Assembly: GCA_023614405.1 (NCBI GenBank)
Contig: CM042690.1
Location: forward strand, 665,454,802 to 665,518,801
DNA from: Avena insularis
Taxonomy: Eukaryota > Streptophyta > Magnoliopsida > Poales > Poaceae
Length of the DNA: 64,000 bases
Reading direction: 5' to 3'
Below are positions 21,149 to 34,688 of the stretch, in pieces. The stretch's first letter is position 1, and each line of letters opens with the position of its first letter. The notes beneath the pieces were generated by a model. It saw nothing but the letters and a program-made list of their open reading frames with translations. It did not search any database and had not been told where the DNA came from. The translations under genes and the position numbers were made by a program.

Positions 21149-22724
21149 TGATGGCGGTGTTGATGTAGAGCTCGTTGGGAACCCCAAGAGGAAGGTATGA
21201 TGAACACAACAGCAAGTTTCCCTTAGTTATGAAACCAAGGTTTAATCGAACCAGTAGGAGCAAGGAAACACCCCAAAGGTGTTACTAGCTGAGCTTTGGC
21301 AGGGCGCACTACCGGTGCTAGTAGCAACGTGGAGACCTACACAACACAACCACAAAACTTTGTCCCCAACTTGCGATGAGGTTGTCAATCTCACCGTGTT
21401 TTGCGGAAAACAAAGGATTAAACATATCAAATAGAAAGAAGTAAAAGTTTGTAGAAAGTAAACACAAAGCTGTAAAAGATTGTAGATTGTATGTAAAGAA
21501 AGAGGACCGGGATCCATAGTTCACTAGAGGTGGCTCTCCTTAAGATAGATAACATGTTGGGTGAACAAATTACAGTGGGGCAATTGACAAACATCGAGAA
21601 AGCAATACATGCATATACTAATCATCTTGACTCCTTTGAGACTTGATTGGGCATTACAACATAATACATAGACCGCCATCCAACTACATCTATGACTAAT
21701 AATCCACCTTCAGGTTATTATCTGAACCCCCTCCAGTATTAAGTTGCAAGCAACAAATTATTGCTTTATGAACTGCGTGTAAAGTAAACAATACGATTGT
21801 TCTATGAACAAAGGATTGTTGTTTTCTCCCTAGTAGCAACATCACATCTAGTACCTTAGAGATTTCTGTCACTTCCCCAGATTACCAGAGGCATGAACCC
21901 ACTATCGAGCATAAATACTAACTCTTGGAGTTGCTAGCATCTACTTGGCCAAGATAGCTACTAACAATGGAAAGCATGCAAGATCACAAATAACAAAGAC
22001 ATGATAGAATCAATAGTGAATCTGAAATAGCATCTCAATATCCATCGGATCCCCGCAAACACAACATGCAGAATTAGAAATAGATGATCTTGATCATGAA
22101 CGGAGCTCACAAGATCTAGACATGAAAGCACAAAGGAGGAGAACTAGCCATCTAGCTACTACATGGATCCCTAGTCCAAGGATGAACTACTCACGCATCA
22201 CACCAGAGGCTTGCATGGTGATGAAGAAGGCCTCCAGGGTGAATTCCCCTCTCCGACAGGGTGCCGGGAAGAGCTTCAGATCCCTCCCGATCTAGGGATG
22301 GAGATGACGGTGGCTACAAACTCTTCCGTGGATTTTTGATCAGGTACTTAGGGTTTTCGTCCCGAGGGCAATATATAGGCGGAAGGAGAGGCCGAGGGGG
22401 TGCCGGGAGCGGCCACACCACCCCCTGGCGCGGGCCAGGTGGTGTGGTGGCCCCCTGTCCCCTCTCTGTCTCGTATTCTGGCACTTGATAACATCCGGAA
22501 AAATAGGCACTTTGGCTTTTGTCCCGTCCAATTCCAAGAATATTCATTTTCTGACTTTCCTGGAACCAAAAACAGCAGAAAACAGGCAGCTGGCACCGTG
22601 GCTCTTGTTAATAGGTTAGTCCAAGAAATCATATGAAAAGTACTCCAAAGTTGGAACAAAACACAAGTAAGTGGATAAAACCAAGCATGGAACATCAAAA
22701 ATTAGATACATCTGCAATGTATCA
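21149..22724 (-). repeat. 5' LTR of the Athila-like element
   Basis: 1,576 bp, minus orientation, starting TGATACATTGCAGATG at 22724 and ending CGCCATCA at 21149. It matches 15528-17120 throughout, with scattered substitutions and a short deletion near 22440. Confidence 0.85.
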
Positions 22725-22729
22725 ATGTA

Positions 22730-24986
22730 CATATGCGGTGTTAAACTGAAGCCTCATTATCATCCCCTTGCATTGGCTGAGACGTCAAATGGCACCTTTT
22801 GCAGTGATTTTGAGGGTTTTCTACCTTGCAGGGTCTTTAGCAGGCACAACTGGGAAGAGGATGCGACGACGACCATGTCTAGGCCACCCTAGCGGCAGCG
22901 TCTGCAGTGGGATGTAGCGAGCAGTTGGCCCACCGGCACGACGCCTAAGAGAAACAAGACTTGTACCGACATGCCCACCTGGCAGACAGGTAGGTGTAAG
23001 GTCACGGCATGACACGCGATGTAGCGGCAATGTGATGGAAGGAATAAGGCGCGATAGCCACCAGCGGGCAGGCGGAGGTGCGGATCAAGCTACCGGGTGA
23101 TATCAATACACACACTCATTCACCTCTTGGACTCTACTCTACAAGGCTACAAACTACGACAAATTGGCTAAGCATTTCATCGAGCACCTGATTTCTCCAC
23201 TTGCTCTACTTCTAAATAAACTCCATGATAGCCATGGCCTCTCGCAGCACCTCCAGTAATAGGAGAATTTGAGGAGTCGGTCAAGTGGGTGATGAATAAT
23301 CGAGGCGGCATCACAAAATCAGGATTACAAAGTATCATCAATAAAAACAGGAGACGGGGATGCTTGTGTGTACCCTAGAGTAAGGAGAAGTGGAGTTTCT
23401 GATGGATCATATGGAGGCATGTAGTCCTCCACAGTGGCCGGATCAGACGATGGCGTACCCCGCTCACTACCTGGCGCACTTGTCGCCGCCCTCTAAGCCC
23501 GCCAATCTCCATCGCCGTCGCGGTGAGAGATTCAAGAGGGAGGGGCGGAACCGAGGAAGAGATGCGGAGGAGAAATACCGGAGGTCGAGGAATTGGGGGA
23601 GTAGGAGGAATCGGAAACTGCCGATTAATGTAAGGGTTGAGGATCCGGGGGCGATTTAATTTTTACCTCTGCGGGATGCGAGACGGGGGATAAGTGCTCC
23701 GCCCGACGTCCTAAATTGCTAAATGCACACAGAGATCTAATTGTGGGCTTGATGGTGTGGTTTTGATTCGCCTGTGTATGATTTAGGGGTACACTTAGCG
23801 AAGTTTCTGTTCTCTCCTTTATAAGTAGTAGAGATATAGAGATACTATTTATAGTGTCATAAGTGTTCCACATTTTTTGGTAAAGTTGGTCAAACCTTAT
23901 TACAAAAGTTAGAATCTTAGATGCATACTTATTTGTGGACGGAGCGAGTATGGTCTAACCAAACTTGCTAGGTGCACTTTTAGATGCTTAGATACCCTTA
24001 GATCTGGCTGGAAAGCGAGATCCGCTAGTGCGCAAGTGGCATCGTGGGTTGTAGGCATGAAGAAAAGCGCATGAAACAATGTGAACCTTGCTGTACGAGC
24101 GCCATAAATCGCCATCTCCCACTCCTCTCTCTCTCTCGCACAACTTCACTCTTATCCCCACACTCTACTCGAGTGTTTCATCTATCATATGGCAATATCT
24201 TCTTCAATAGCGACAACGCCATCAACATTCACTATTACCTTTTGGCCATCGATTCTCATCATCAACAACAATGGGGGTAAGCACTCTGAACCTGTGGGTT
24301 TGGATCAGTTGTCTAGATCATGCTGATGCTTAGCATGGTTGCTTTGTGGACATCTATGAGTAAAACCTTTGTGCATTAGGATGACTTCAAAGTATTTTGA
24401 GGCTAGATCTGATACTATGACCATTAACTTAGTTTGATTTGGGAGAAGATTGATGGGTCGATGATGTTTAGGTGTGACCAAAGAATACGGATGTAAACAA
24501 AATAATTTGGATCAGATAGTACACTTTTAATATCTCTTGCCATATTTTTTGCCATGTTTGGAGCGGAGTAGATAGTGATCCATCATGGATTATATCAGTT
24601 CATGATTTGGAATGAAAACTAGGCGGGCTTAGATAGGAAGCAAATAAAATGAAACTTTGGGCAAAGTTGCAGGGTTGGAGTTTTGGCTCCCGGGTCCAGA
24701 TGACCCTGCTATCTGAACCGTGCAAAAGCGCGTAGAGATTGCTGTACCGAAGTGAATTGAATGCCATGTGAGGAGCGGATAATAGATGAATATATTGACC
24801 GTCTCCATGGAGATTGTTGTGGCCCACGTAACATTTTTTTGATGCGAGAAATAGGAAGAGCGAACGGAGATGTCACGGTGAAGATCTAGACCAGTGGAAC
24901 AAGTCGGTGCACAGGGCATGGACCATGGTTCAGGAAAACGCATTTAGCCTCACCTGGCACATTATTTTGGGATCTCATAAATGAAG
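22730..24986. other. Unassigned flank between the Athila-like and Copia elements
   Basis: No recognised gene. The plus frame 23390-23659 (89 codons, Arg-rich C-terminus) has no known domain. A single Stowaway-like right end (GGACGGAGCGAGTA, about 23938-23951) and a weaker one near 24510 suggest eroded MITEs. A CT-run lies at about 24127-24140. Confidence 0.4.
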
Positions 24987-25952
24987 TGTTGGGGGAAAGG
25001 TACACAACCCCCGCATGCTTGCGATGAACCATGAGGATAGCTTCAATCAATCAACAGATATGTAGCAGAAATAAAACAACGAGCACATGCACAGGTGACA
25101 CAAGGATTTACCGGGACAAACCTCCTCAAGGTGAGGATAAAAAAACCACGGATGTGAACCAACCGGTCCACGTGAGCTTCACTATGAGCAACCTGGATAC
25201 ATAGTATTCTCTATAACATCTAGAGATATACAACACACTGAGCATGTTGCCAACCGGCAACAATAAAAACCACTTGAAAGAAAGATTACAGCAAAGCAGA
25301 GTATCTCAGCTTCTATCCCCTTCGGTAATCAAGAAATTTATCTTAAACCGCAGATCCAATCAGTACCAAACTTGGTAGCCAAGTAGGCATACGAGTTACC
25401 AACATGCATGCCAAATTTTAGCTCAATCGAATACCGTTTGCCTGTCCAATCTGTTCATCTAACAAAACTACTCTGTGCCGAAACTGCAGCAGTCCGAACT
25501 GACAAAACCGCTTCCAAATCTGACGCTATACTGACCCAAATCTCAAACTAGCTAACCAGATTGAATTACTCAAAGTAAAGAACGAGATCACCAAGTTTGG
25601 ATACAATTCAAGAAACTTTGAGCCTCCAAACACCAGCTTGAAGACAGACCGGTCAGATCTCAGAAATCTGGACAGAAATCACCTCTCCTTCTTCCTCTCT
25701 TCTCAACTGGTTTCTGTGTTCTCTCACCCTCTCACATAGCAGCCACAAGGGCTTGCTTGCAGCTCACACACTTACTGTTTGAGTCACTCACACAGCCACG
25801 AAGCGTGGCTAGGGTTTTCTTTTCTAGTCCTCTGCTTAGAAGCACCTCAACCGTTGGATACGAACATCGGTCAATGGTTGAAATGTGTTATACTTTCATG
25901 GGCTGATGTTGGACTGCCAACACAGCTCCATGTGGAGGGACATGGCCCAACA
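24987..25952 (-). repeat. 3' LTR of the oldest Copia element in the nest
   Basis: 966 bp, beginning TGTTGGGGGAAAGGTAC and ending GGCCCAACA. Directly to the right the minus strand reads AAGGGGGAGTT, a polypurine tract, so this is the 3' LTR of a minus-strand element. The partner LTR is not in the window and should lie past 64000, beyond the Copia inserted at 41597. Confidence 0.75.
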
Positions 25953-26621
25953 AACTCCCCCTTCCGACACCATAGAGAGTCTCACTGCCAAATGACAGTC
26001 ATGCCAGCGAGCCGATGACATACCTCGAGCTTTCCTCTTGTCACCACCTTGGTCAACATAATAGCCCCATTGTCATCTATGTGCACCTTCTCAATTCGCA
26101 TTTGCTTGGAATTCAGCACATCTCGAATCCAATGATAGATAATATCAATATGCTTCGACCTCGAATGAAAACTTGCATTCTTACTCAGGTGAATGGCACT
26201 TTGGTTGTCACAAACAACACATACTTGTCTTGCTCAAAATCAAGCTCACAAGCCAATCGTTTCAGCCATAATAGCTCCTTGATCGCCTCAGTTACTGTGA
26301 TGAACTCGGGCTCAGTTGTGTTCAGCGCCACACACTTTTGCAACCTGCTTTGCTATGCCACTGCTCCCCTGAATGGGTAATCAAATAACCTGAAGTAGAC
26401 TTTCTTCCATCGACATCTCTAGTCAAGTCTGAATCTGAATATGCAATCATCTTGGGCTCACTACCACCAAAGCAAAGCTTCATATTAGTCCTGCCCCGGA
26501 GATACCTCAATATCCACTTCACGACTTCCAATATAGTTTTCCTAGATTGGACATAAAATTCTCACAGTACTAACGGCTTGACCAATATCAGGTCGTGTGC
26601 ACACCATAGCATACATCAAAC
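25953..26621 (-). pseudogene. Copia pol, RNase H end (broken)
   Basis: The minus strand encodes the Copia reverse transcriptase/RNase H C-terminal region: YAMVCTRPDIGQAV, WILRYLRG, AYSDSDLTRDVDGRKSTSGY and TEAIKELLWLKRLACELDF, in that order. At least two frameshifts and a stop break it. The reading is cut at 26621/26622 by the LTR of another Copia. The missing upstream part resumes at 41020-41596, minus about 110 residues. Confidence 0.8.
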
Positions 26622-28394
26622 TGTAGGGGTTCCGTGCATGTAAACAATAAAATTTTACCCTACGCCCCTGAACCCCTGAAGCTACCAGGATCTATCTATT
26701 AGTAATACAGTAACGAGAGGGAATTTTTGTGAACTTACCCTTGAAGACCGAAAAGCGTTGTCAACGCTCAGGAGAGTGTGGTTGATGTAGACGAGCCGAA
26801 GCCGACCTCAAGGTCGTGATGAAGTCCTTGCGCTCCTTCTGGCTCCAACGAATTGAGTGCCTCAAGTGCGACACCTCGCGGGGAGTTACACACGTCCGGT
26901 GCCTGACGATGACTACCGCTTCCCCGATCCAGCAGCAGTTGTGAAAGTAGAGCTCCCGGATCCGAATCCCGCAGCGCGATGGTGCTCCGCGGTGAAGATG
27001 TCTCTCGCTCGCGTAGTCCAGACTTGGGACTACGGTCACGAGAGGGAGTGGGAGAGAGAAAATATCAATTATAGGTCCTCCCAAAAGTGGGGAGACCTTT
27101 ATTGATTATTGGTGTATTTTTCTAGGCCAAATACACCACTATATATAGGGGAAGGAGGGGGTACACCCTCCCTCAAAGTCCTGGGGTGGGACTAAAGGAG
27201 AGGAGGGGTGGGGAGGCCGCCGGCCAGCCCCTAGTGGGCCCCGCGCAGGGGGCTAGGCCCAGCCGGCCAGCCCCTTGCCCCTTCTCCCTCTCTCCTTTCC
27301 CTAATGGGCCCTCTCCCTCCGGAAATTGGCCCATTAAGCCTTTAATTGATTTTCTCTTTATTAAATAATTATGAATAAATGATTAAATCAATATTTAACA
27401 TTTATTCACATATTATTCAACCTCCGTGGCTATGGAACACCTTCCACCTCCACTACGGACATCCTCCGAACTTACCAAAACCCTTCCGGTTTTCTCCCTT
27501 CTTTTCTTCGGTGATTCTACCGATCCTATAAACACTCTCTAAGCATCATCAAGCCCTTAAGCGTGATACCCCATGGTTCAAGAACACTCCAGACATGGTC
27601 GGGACACTCCCATACCAATGATCGACAGAGGGACCTCGATGGCCATGTGACCCCTGTGCGTTCCACGAAGATCTTTCGTCGTTTGAACCAGGACAATCGT
27701 GTCTTATTCCCTTTGTCTCTCGATACTTGCATTGCCCGAGATCTGATCAATGACATCACTATGTCGTGTTCAATCTCGTTACTGAACAATGCTACTTGAC
27801 TCGTTCCAACAAGTGATATCCTCGTGATCAAATCACACGTTGTGCAACTATTGGATATAACTTCTCCGAGTGGGCCCTTTAAGTATCTTCCCATCACATG
27901 GACGGACAAATCCCGCTCTTGACATATATTGCCTCTACGGTTTCCTCCGAATACCTGAACACACCTTTATAACCACCGTATTACCATATGGCATTTGATG
28001 TTATCTAAGCACTCTCGGGAGATAGTGATTGATATAGCCTCACGGTCTAAGGAATAGTCTACGAGGATCCATTTCTAATCATCGTAACTTGAACTTCGTG
28101 ACATGATCTGGTCACGATGTTTAGCTTGGGTATTGGTTCATCATCTGATTCTCAGAATGAGATGACTCCATTTCCAACTGGCATAAATGCCACATGATTA
28201 GGAAACATGATCATCTGTTGACCAATGAACCAATGACTAGAGTTTCACTAGGAACCCGTGGTTGTTTGTATATCACACGTGTATTGATGTTTCCACTCAA
28301 TACAGTTATAACATGATATAAAACTTAATCATAAACTATATGAAATATGATAATAGTCCTTACTACTATTTGACTCTAGGGCATATTTCCAACA
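26622..28394 (-). repeat. 3' LTR of Angela/BARE-like Copia (copy 1)
   Basis: 1,773 bp. On the minus strand it starts TGTTGGAAATATGCCCTAGA, the known start of Angela/BARE-type LTRs, and ends at 26622 with CCCCTACA. The polypurine tract AAGTGGGAGAC follows on its right. A TATA-like CTATATATA lies at about 27149-27157 within the LTR. The short frames inside it (26761-27368) are not genes. Confidence 0.85.
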
Positions 28395-31300
28395 GTCTCC
28401 CACTTGCACTAGAGTACAAATATACTAGCTGCATTTGTTCTCAATCATTGGCACCATATAACGGTACCTAGAACATGCTTGCTCATGGAAGAGGTTGAGT
28501 CTTGGGTCTGTACTTTACAGTCCCAAATCCTTTGCAACTTACTAATGACACTTTGATTGACATTAATACTTTATCATCACATGATAACATCTGTGTGAAT
28601 GCATCGTCGCTATGGCAGCAAAACGAGGCCTGATTCCAGGAGCCTACAATGACGTTAGATCAACCTCGAGGGCTTTCTCATGGGCACTGTGCCCTGGGAC
28701 ACATCATTCTATGTTAAAAGCGAACTAGCCCCGCCATAACTTTATACAACACTTTAGATGGTACCCTTATATATTATTATAAATGTATTCATCGAAACAC
28801 TAGTGCACTCTGTGCAACTTTCGATGTTTTGTTCACCTTGCTTCCTACTTGACTTTAATTGGTATCTACAGGAGTTTCCAACATATCCCCTTATAACATA
28901 ACTCGTTATGTTTTAAGGTATGTCATCCTTTTCGGATTTGGAAAACATGTCTACAGTTCTCTATTAGACACTGTGGACAAACTTAGATCAACGTTCTGTG
29001 ATTCAAACTTAATCACTTTTAAACATTCCTTATTTGAATCACATATTATGCTAAGTTATCATCATGGTTTTCTAAGAAAGAACCTATGTCTCAACATAGT
29101 GGATGACGATCATCCTTTTCCTTTCTTTCAACCATTGATGTTCAACTTAATACTAGTCCTAATTTGAATTATTAAGGATCAGTTCCTTAATTAACTTTTA
29201 CTCTAAAACTCCTTTTAGAATCCCTTAAGGAATACTACATAATATCATAATACACCTATTATCAACTTCTACATCTTATAAATCATTATTTATAAGTATT
29301 TGTGCTTTCATTCTTAACATACTTAAGAATTACTCCTATAAGCTCCCACTCAAAATATGTTTCTACATATTTGAATTTGAGACTTACATTGCTCCCACTC
29401 AAAAATATGTCAATCACATATTGTTTTAGGAAGACTTTCATAGCTCCCACTCAATTTTATGCAAATTGCATATCCTCCCACTATTTTGAAAAATTTCAAA
29501 ATCCTTTGATCAAATATCAAACTTGGAGATTTACTATGAGATACTAGTACTGTTACTAGTTTTAAATCCAGTAGACACTTAGCACATTTGAATCAAATTC
29601 TTTTGAATTCATCCAATACTTGACAAATTGTGCTTTTGTCATTCACCCCCTTTTTCCTACTATGACTTTGCAGTCATTTGGGAAATTTCAAGTAACTCCT
29701 TTTACTTGTGAGATTCAACAATGAATTGCTTTCTAATCTCAAGGGAATTTTGCTTCTAGGATTTCTCATAATTTTAGTTTACCATTCTTTCCTTAGTAAT
29801 TCGTAGGTATGTCATATTTCAAAAATCATGACAAGTGATTCACAAATGTCTCCATACAAGATATGGATTACATTTTGAATCCTACTTCATATAGTGAAAA
29901 CGCTAGTGGGGAAAACACAATGATCAAAATCATTGATTCTTTCCTTCTATGAAGAGAATCGTTCAGGAACATTGTCCGTTGCGCTTCTCAACACTCTGAT
30001 GCAGGGTTTTGAATCCTCATCATGTTTTTCACTAATTTCCATTTGCTCCATAATTGAGAAACATCACTAGAAGTGAGCTTTCTCAAGAATGCACCAAAAT
30101 CCAAGCAATACGAATCTTGCTTTCCTTTTGGTTTTAGCTATGGGTTTTGTATTCAAAGTTCCCAATGAATACTCTATAAGGACTTATTCGCTATTGTTTT
30201 GGTTATATCGAATAGCCCCAAAACTTTCACGAATTCAAATGGTTTACCAATTTTAATTGAGTGCTAACTATTTCTTAGCTAATGGTCTCTACATCTACAC
30301 TACAACGATTTATTTGGTGCCTTCTATTCAACCCCTTTGATATCTAATATCACATTGTGATGCTTTGTATTTTGACGTTTCGAAACACTTTGCATTCCAC
30401 AATTTCTTTTATGCCATTCTTATAAAGTTGAATTTCATTACTATTGATCAAATCGTAGTAATTAGATTCTCTTTTATATTTATACCCTTTGTTGATGAAA
30501 CATTTTGATCAAATCAAATAGTTTCATATTCATGTTTCCTTTGGTAAACTACTTTACACATTTAAACAATAATGATAATTACCATTTTCATTAAAACATA
30601 ATACATCGAATATGTATTTACTTTTAACAATTCTTTAAACACTTTGTATTCAAGTAATACACGGTGTTCAAGTTATTTTGCCGAACTTAGGCATGATTTA
30701 TATGTGATAAGAAATCGAATGACTTTCACATATTATCACATAACTTTGAATTTAAATAATGGTTTCATTCATTTAATGAAATATCATTAAGTTGGGTATT
30801 TTAAACAAGGCATTTTAATGTTTTTACAAATGTTCATGCATTATCAATTAGTTTCAAACAACAAGGATAATTCACAAGTAATCAAACAAGATATGAACAC
30901 GAATAGAAATCATTCATAAAAGCAGAACAACTGTTTGTTACAAACTCATATGAATAACCGTCTCATGAAGTGTGAGACACACTAAAGAAGTTCACAATCT
31001 CTTGATTACAATAATCATCCTAAACACAAACTAAATGATAAATGTTGAGGGAGAGTGTCGTCGGCCATCATCATCATGCTCGCCATCACCACGCAACGCC
31101 ACCTCCTCTCCAGCAAGCACCTCTCATGCAGAAGGACCTGTTTTCAGCAAAACAGAACAAGTATCAGACATACTTAACACTGCAATGTTTTTGCAAGATT
31201 ATAACATTTATAAAATTGTATATCAAATATATACCTTTGTCATTGATGACCTGAGCGACATCTGGTTCAACCAACACATTCCTGAGATGTGTCATGAACC

Positions 31301-32225
31301 GGTGGAACTCCATTGTTTCCGTGTCGCCCCTCATTATGCAAGTCCTGACTTGTGCTTGGTAGCTTGGTGGCAGCGACCGTAGCACAGCAGCGTTTGCAAA
31401 AGATCCTGTAATCCAGATGCCCAGGAAGTATGATGGCCTCATGTACACATCATGCATGTGCTCCAAGTGGTCGTCTAGTGATGAGTTCTCCTGCATCTTA
31501 ATGGAGAGGAAGTTTCCCATCAGCTCATGCTCCCAAATGCGTGTCTGCTCCACGAAATGTGTCCTAAGCTGTAGCATTATCGAACGAGGGTTGACATCAC
31601 CCACGAAAGGCCACAGCTCGTCCATTATTCCGAAACGCATCACAACTAAAATATAGGAGGCCATCTCACGACGGAGATAGCAGTCTTTCCGCGCCTCTGG
31701 GGTCTCAAGGTCCATGGGGTGATCCAAATCCATCCCGTCGAGTATCTAGTCGACCACGTCGTTCTCGCTAAGGAGAACATGGAGACTGGCAACCCAAATG
31801 GAGAAGTTCGATCCATCTAATCTGAGCTTCTCTCCTTCTAACCATTTAATTGTCAACACGAAAGGTCCCACCTACATTTATAATTGCAAAAGGAATTTAG
31901 ACTAAGTTTATAATTAAATGAGTTAATAATAACTCCACTAGAAACACCTATCCCTAATGAGGGTTCCTAGTGATAACACGACCCCTATTAGCCACATCTC
32001 CCCCGATCGTCATGGCCATCAATGTGGGTTCAAGGGTGGACACTAAACGTCGGTCACATCATTCATGTGACTCGTGCTCGATCTTTTGACCATCCGTGTT
32101 CCGAGGCCACGCTTCTCTGGCGTGCTAGGCTCGCCAACTCAACCTTAGTGTATTCGCTGTGCAACATGGCTTACACCCACTGTATGTGAATGTAGATATG
32201 TCTGACACTGATGCACTCGACTTTC
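28395..32225 (-). mobile_element. Internal region of Angela/BARE-like Copia (copy 1), truncated
   Basis: The first 15 bases hold the polypurine tract (minus: GTGCAAGTGGGAGAC). From 28410 to 31160 the sequence is AT-rich with no open frame worth calling, and I could not trace pol domains. The word GAGTGGGAGC recurs four times on the minus strand between 29342 and 29482. The gag-like frame lies at 31164-31860. The upstream leader (31860-32225) matches that of the other copy near 61360-61660 (shared TGCTAGGCTCGCCAA). The element is cut at 32226 before its primer-binding site and 5' LTR. Confidence 0.7.
31164..31733 (-). pseudogene. Copia gag-like ORF (partial)
   Basis: 189 codons on the minus strand, with EARKDCYLRREMASYIL, LRTHFVEQTRIWEHELMG, SSLDDHLEHMHDVY and RSLPPSYQAQVRTCI. 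This is the pattern of the Copia gag polypeptide (UBN2-type), which would form the particle coat. Related residues (NFSIWVASLHVLL) continue upstream to about 31800 after a stop, so the ORF is truncated by a nonsense change. No CCHC zinc knuckle follows downstream, where the sequence becomes non-coding. Confidence 0.65.
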
Positions 32226-33669
32226 GACGTAGAGCTCGTTGGGAACCCCAAGAGGAAGGTACGATGAATATAGCAGCAAGTTTTCCCTCAGTTATGAAAC
32301 CAAGGTTTAATCGAACCAATAGGAGCAAGGAAACACCCCAAAGGTGTTACTAGCTGAGCTTTGGCGTATGCGCACTGGTGCTAGTAGCAACGTGGAGACC
32401 TGCACAACACAACCACAGAACTTTGTCCCCAACTTGCGATGAGGTTGTCAATCTCACCGTGTTTTGCAGAAAACAAAGGATTAAACGTATCGAATGGAAA
32501 GGAGTAATAGTTTGCAGAAAGTAAACACAAAGCAGTAAAAGATTGTAGATTGTATGTAAAGTAAAAGGACCGGGATCCATAGTTCACTAGAGGTGGCTCT
32601 CCTTAGATAAATAACATGCTGGGTGAACAAATTATCATCTTCAGGTTATCATCCGAACCCCCTCTAGTATTAAGTTGCAAGCAACAGATTATTGCTTTAC
32701 GAACTGCGTGTAAAGTAAACAATACGATTGTTCTATGAACAAAGGATTGTTGTTTTCTCCCTAGTAGCAACATCACATCTAGTACCTTAGAGATTTCTGT
32801 CACTTCCCCAGATTACCAGAGGCATGAACCCACTATCGAGCATAAATACTAACTCTTGGAGTTGCTAGCATCTACTTGGCCAAGATAGCTACTAACAACG
32901 GAAAGCATGCAAGATCTCAAATAAAAAAGACATGATAGAATCAATAATCAATCTGAAATAGCATCTCAATATCCATCGGATCCCCGCAAACACAACATGT
33001 ATGAATTCCAAATAGATGATCTTGATCATGAACGGAGCTCACAAGATCTAAACATGAAAGCACAAAGGAGGAGAAACCAGCCATCTAGCTACTACATGGA
33101 TCCGTAGTCCAAGGATGAACTACTCACGCATCACACCGGAGGCTTGCATGGTGATGAAGAAGGCCTCCAGGGTGAATTCCCCTCTTCGGCAGGGTGCCGG
33201 GAAGAGCTTCAGATCCCTCCCGATCTAGGGATGGAGATGACGGCGGCTACAGACTCTTTCATGGATTTTTGATCGGGTACCTAGGGTTTTCGTCCCGAGG
33301 GCAACTTATAGGCGGAAGGAGAGGCCGAGGGGGTGCCTGGAACAGCCACACCACCCCCTGGCGCGGGACAGGCCTGGCCGCGCGGCCAAGTGGTGTGGTG
33401 GCTCCCTGGCCCTTCTCTGTCTCGTATTCTGGCACTTGATCCCTTCCGGAAAAATAGGCACTTTGGCTTTTGTCCCGTCCAATTCCGAGAATATTCATTT
33501 TCTGACTTTCCTGGAACCAAAAACAGCAGAAAAAGCAATCGTGGCTCTTGTTAATAGGTTAGTCCAAGAAATCATATGAAAAATACTCCAAAGTTGGAAC
33601 AAAACACAAGAAAGTGGATAAAACCAAGCATGGAACATCAAAAATTATAGATACATTTGCAATGTATAA
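32226..33669 (-). repeat. Truncated Athila-like LTR
   Basis: It matches the LTRs at 995-2620 and 15494-22724 from GTAGAGCTCGTTGGG to the end AATGTATAA. It lacks the outer U5 end and an internal block of about 100 bases near 32631. No target duplication. Its left edge abuts the truncated Copia interior, so this is a deletion junction rather than a clean insertion. Confidence 0.8.
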
Positions 33670-33855
33670 GACACCCAGGCCTGTAACCCTGGATCGCCTC
33701 ATACCAAAGAACTTTCTTGGTGGTGCACACTAAGGGGGAACACAATCGTTGGTAATTTTAACAGGGATCGTCTTATTTGGCTATCGTCGAGTATCTAATA
33801 CTAGCACACAATAAGACATACAAACAATAACATTGAATGTAAATGCAGGGTATCG
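33670..33855. other. Orphan 186-bp segment between two truncated LTRs
   Basis: The sequence from GACACCCAGGCCTG to GGGTATCG matches neither neighbouring element nor anything else I recognise in the window. It is probably the remnant of a third sequence trapped by deletions. Confidence 0.4.
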
Positions 33856-34574
33856 TCTTGAGGACATGGGAGAAGTCTTGTTGTTAGTAGTAGAGTTGTG
33901 TTGAGAAAGATTCAATAGATTGTTATTTAAGTTGTGGTGTACTTCTTCTAGTGGTGTCATGTGAACGTTGACTACATGACACTTCACCTATATGGGCCTA
34001 GGGGAATGCATTGTGTATTTGGCTACTAATCGTAGGGGTTGCGGAGTGATGAAAACCTGAACCCCCGTTAGGAAACCATTGCACAAGGGACGTAAGGGTC
34101 TTAGAGTTTAAAGTTGTGGTTAGGTTTCTACCTTAATTACTTTCTTGTACTTACGGATGGTTGCAAGGGGTATAATCACAAGTATGTATTAGTCTTGGAT
34201 GGGGCGGTACATTAGCACAGGTTCACCCACACAACACTTAGCAAGCTAAAGAAGATTAATCAACTATATGAAGCGAAAGCACTTGTGATCTTCCCATGTG
34301 TCCTCGAGAACGTTTGGTCATCTTAAGTAATACAACTGGCTTGTCCTTTGCTGCATAAAGGATTGGGCCACTTGCTGCATTTATTCCTACTGTCTTTTAT
34401 TTACTCGTACTTTGTTTGCTTGCTTTATCAAAAACCCCTAAAAATCCGTTTGCTAAGTATTTGCAGAGAATTCCTGATCCATACCACTAGCCAGCAGCTT
34501 CTGCTCCTCGTTGGGTTCGACACTCTTACTTATCGAAAATACTGCGATACACCCCCTATACTTGTGGGTCATTA
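33856..34574 (+). repeat. 5' LTR (truncated) of the plus-strand Athila-like element
   Basis: Matches 40307-41019 of the right LTR from TCTTGAGGACATGGGAG through the end GGGTCATTA (TCATCA mutated). The first 790 or so bases of the LTR are absent. Confidence 0.85.
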
Positions 34575-34585
34575 AGACTATTTTC

Positions 34586-34603
34586 TGGCGCTGTTGCCGG
34601 GGA
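34586..34603 (+). promoter_or_regulatory. Primer-binding site, tRNA-Asp type
   Basis: TGGCGCTGTTGCCGGGGA, one mismatch to the complement of the plant tRNA-Asp 3' end, 11 nt after the LTR end. Same primer and spacing as in the element at 15494-22724. Confidence 0.85.
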
Positions 34604-34688
34604 GTGAAGCGCTATTGGAGAGTGGAGCTGGTAAAGGAAACTTCTACTGTGAGTATTGTTTACTTCTATTAGTTGCTTTATTTTCGTT

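Larger units (their letters stand above)
15494..22724 (-). mobile_element. Full-length pol-less Athila-like gypsy element
   Basis: A 7.2-kb LTR retrotransposon on the minus strand. It has two LTRs of the same family (15494-17120 and 21149-22724), a tRNA-Asp-type primer-binding site, a polypurine tract and a 5-bp target duplication ATGTA (15489-15493 and 22725-22729). The 4-kb interior has one broken reading frame and no protease, reverse transcriptase, RNase H or integrase, so it would depend on another element for movement. The family resembles the abundant Triticeae elements with LTRs starting TGATAC (Sabrina/WHAM-type); the exact name is not asserted. The left terminal base is A where T is expected. 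Confidence 0.88.

Noticed and set aside
23390..23659. 89-codon frame with an Arg-rich C-terminus
   Set aside because: No known domain, no splice context, no second frame feature supporting it. Left as unassigned sequence.
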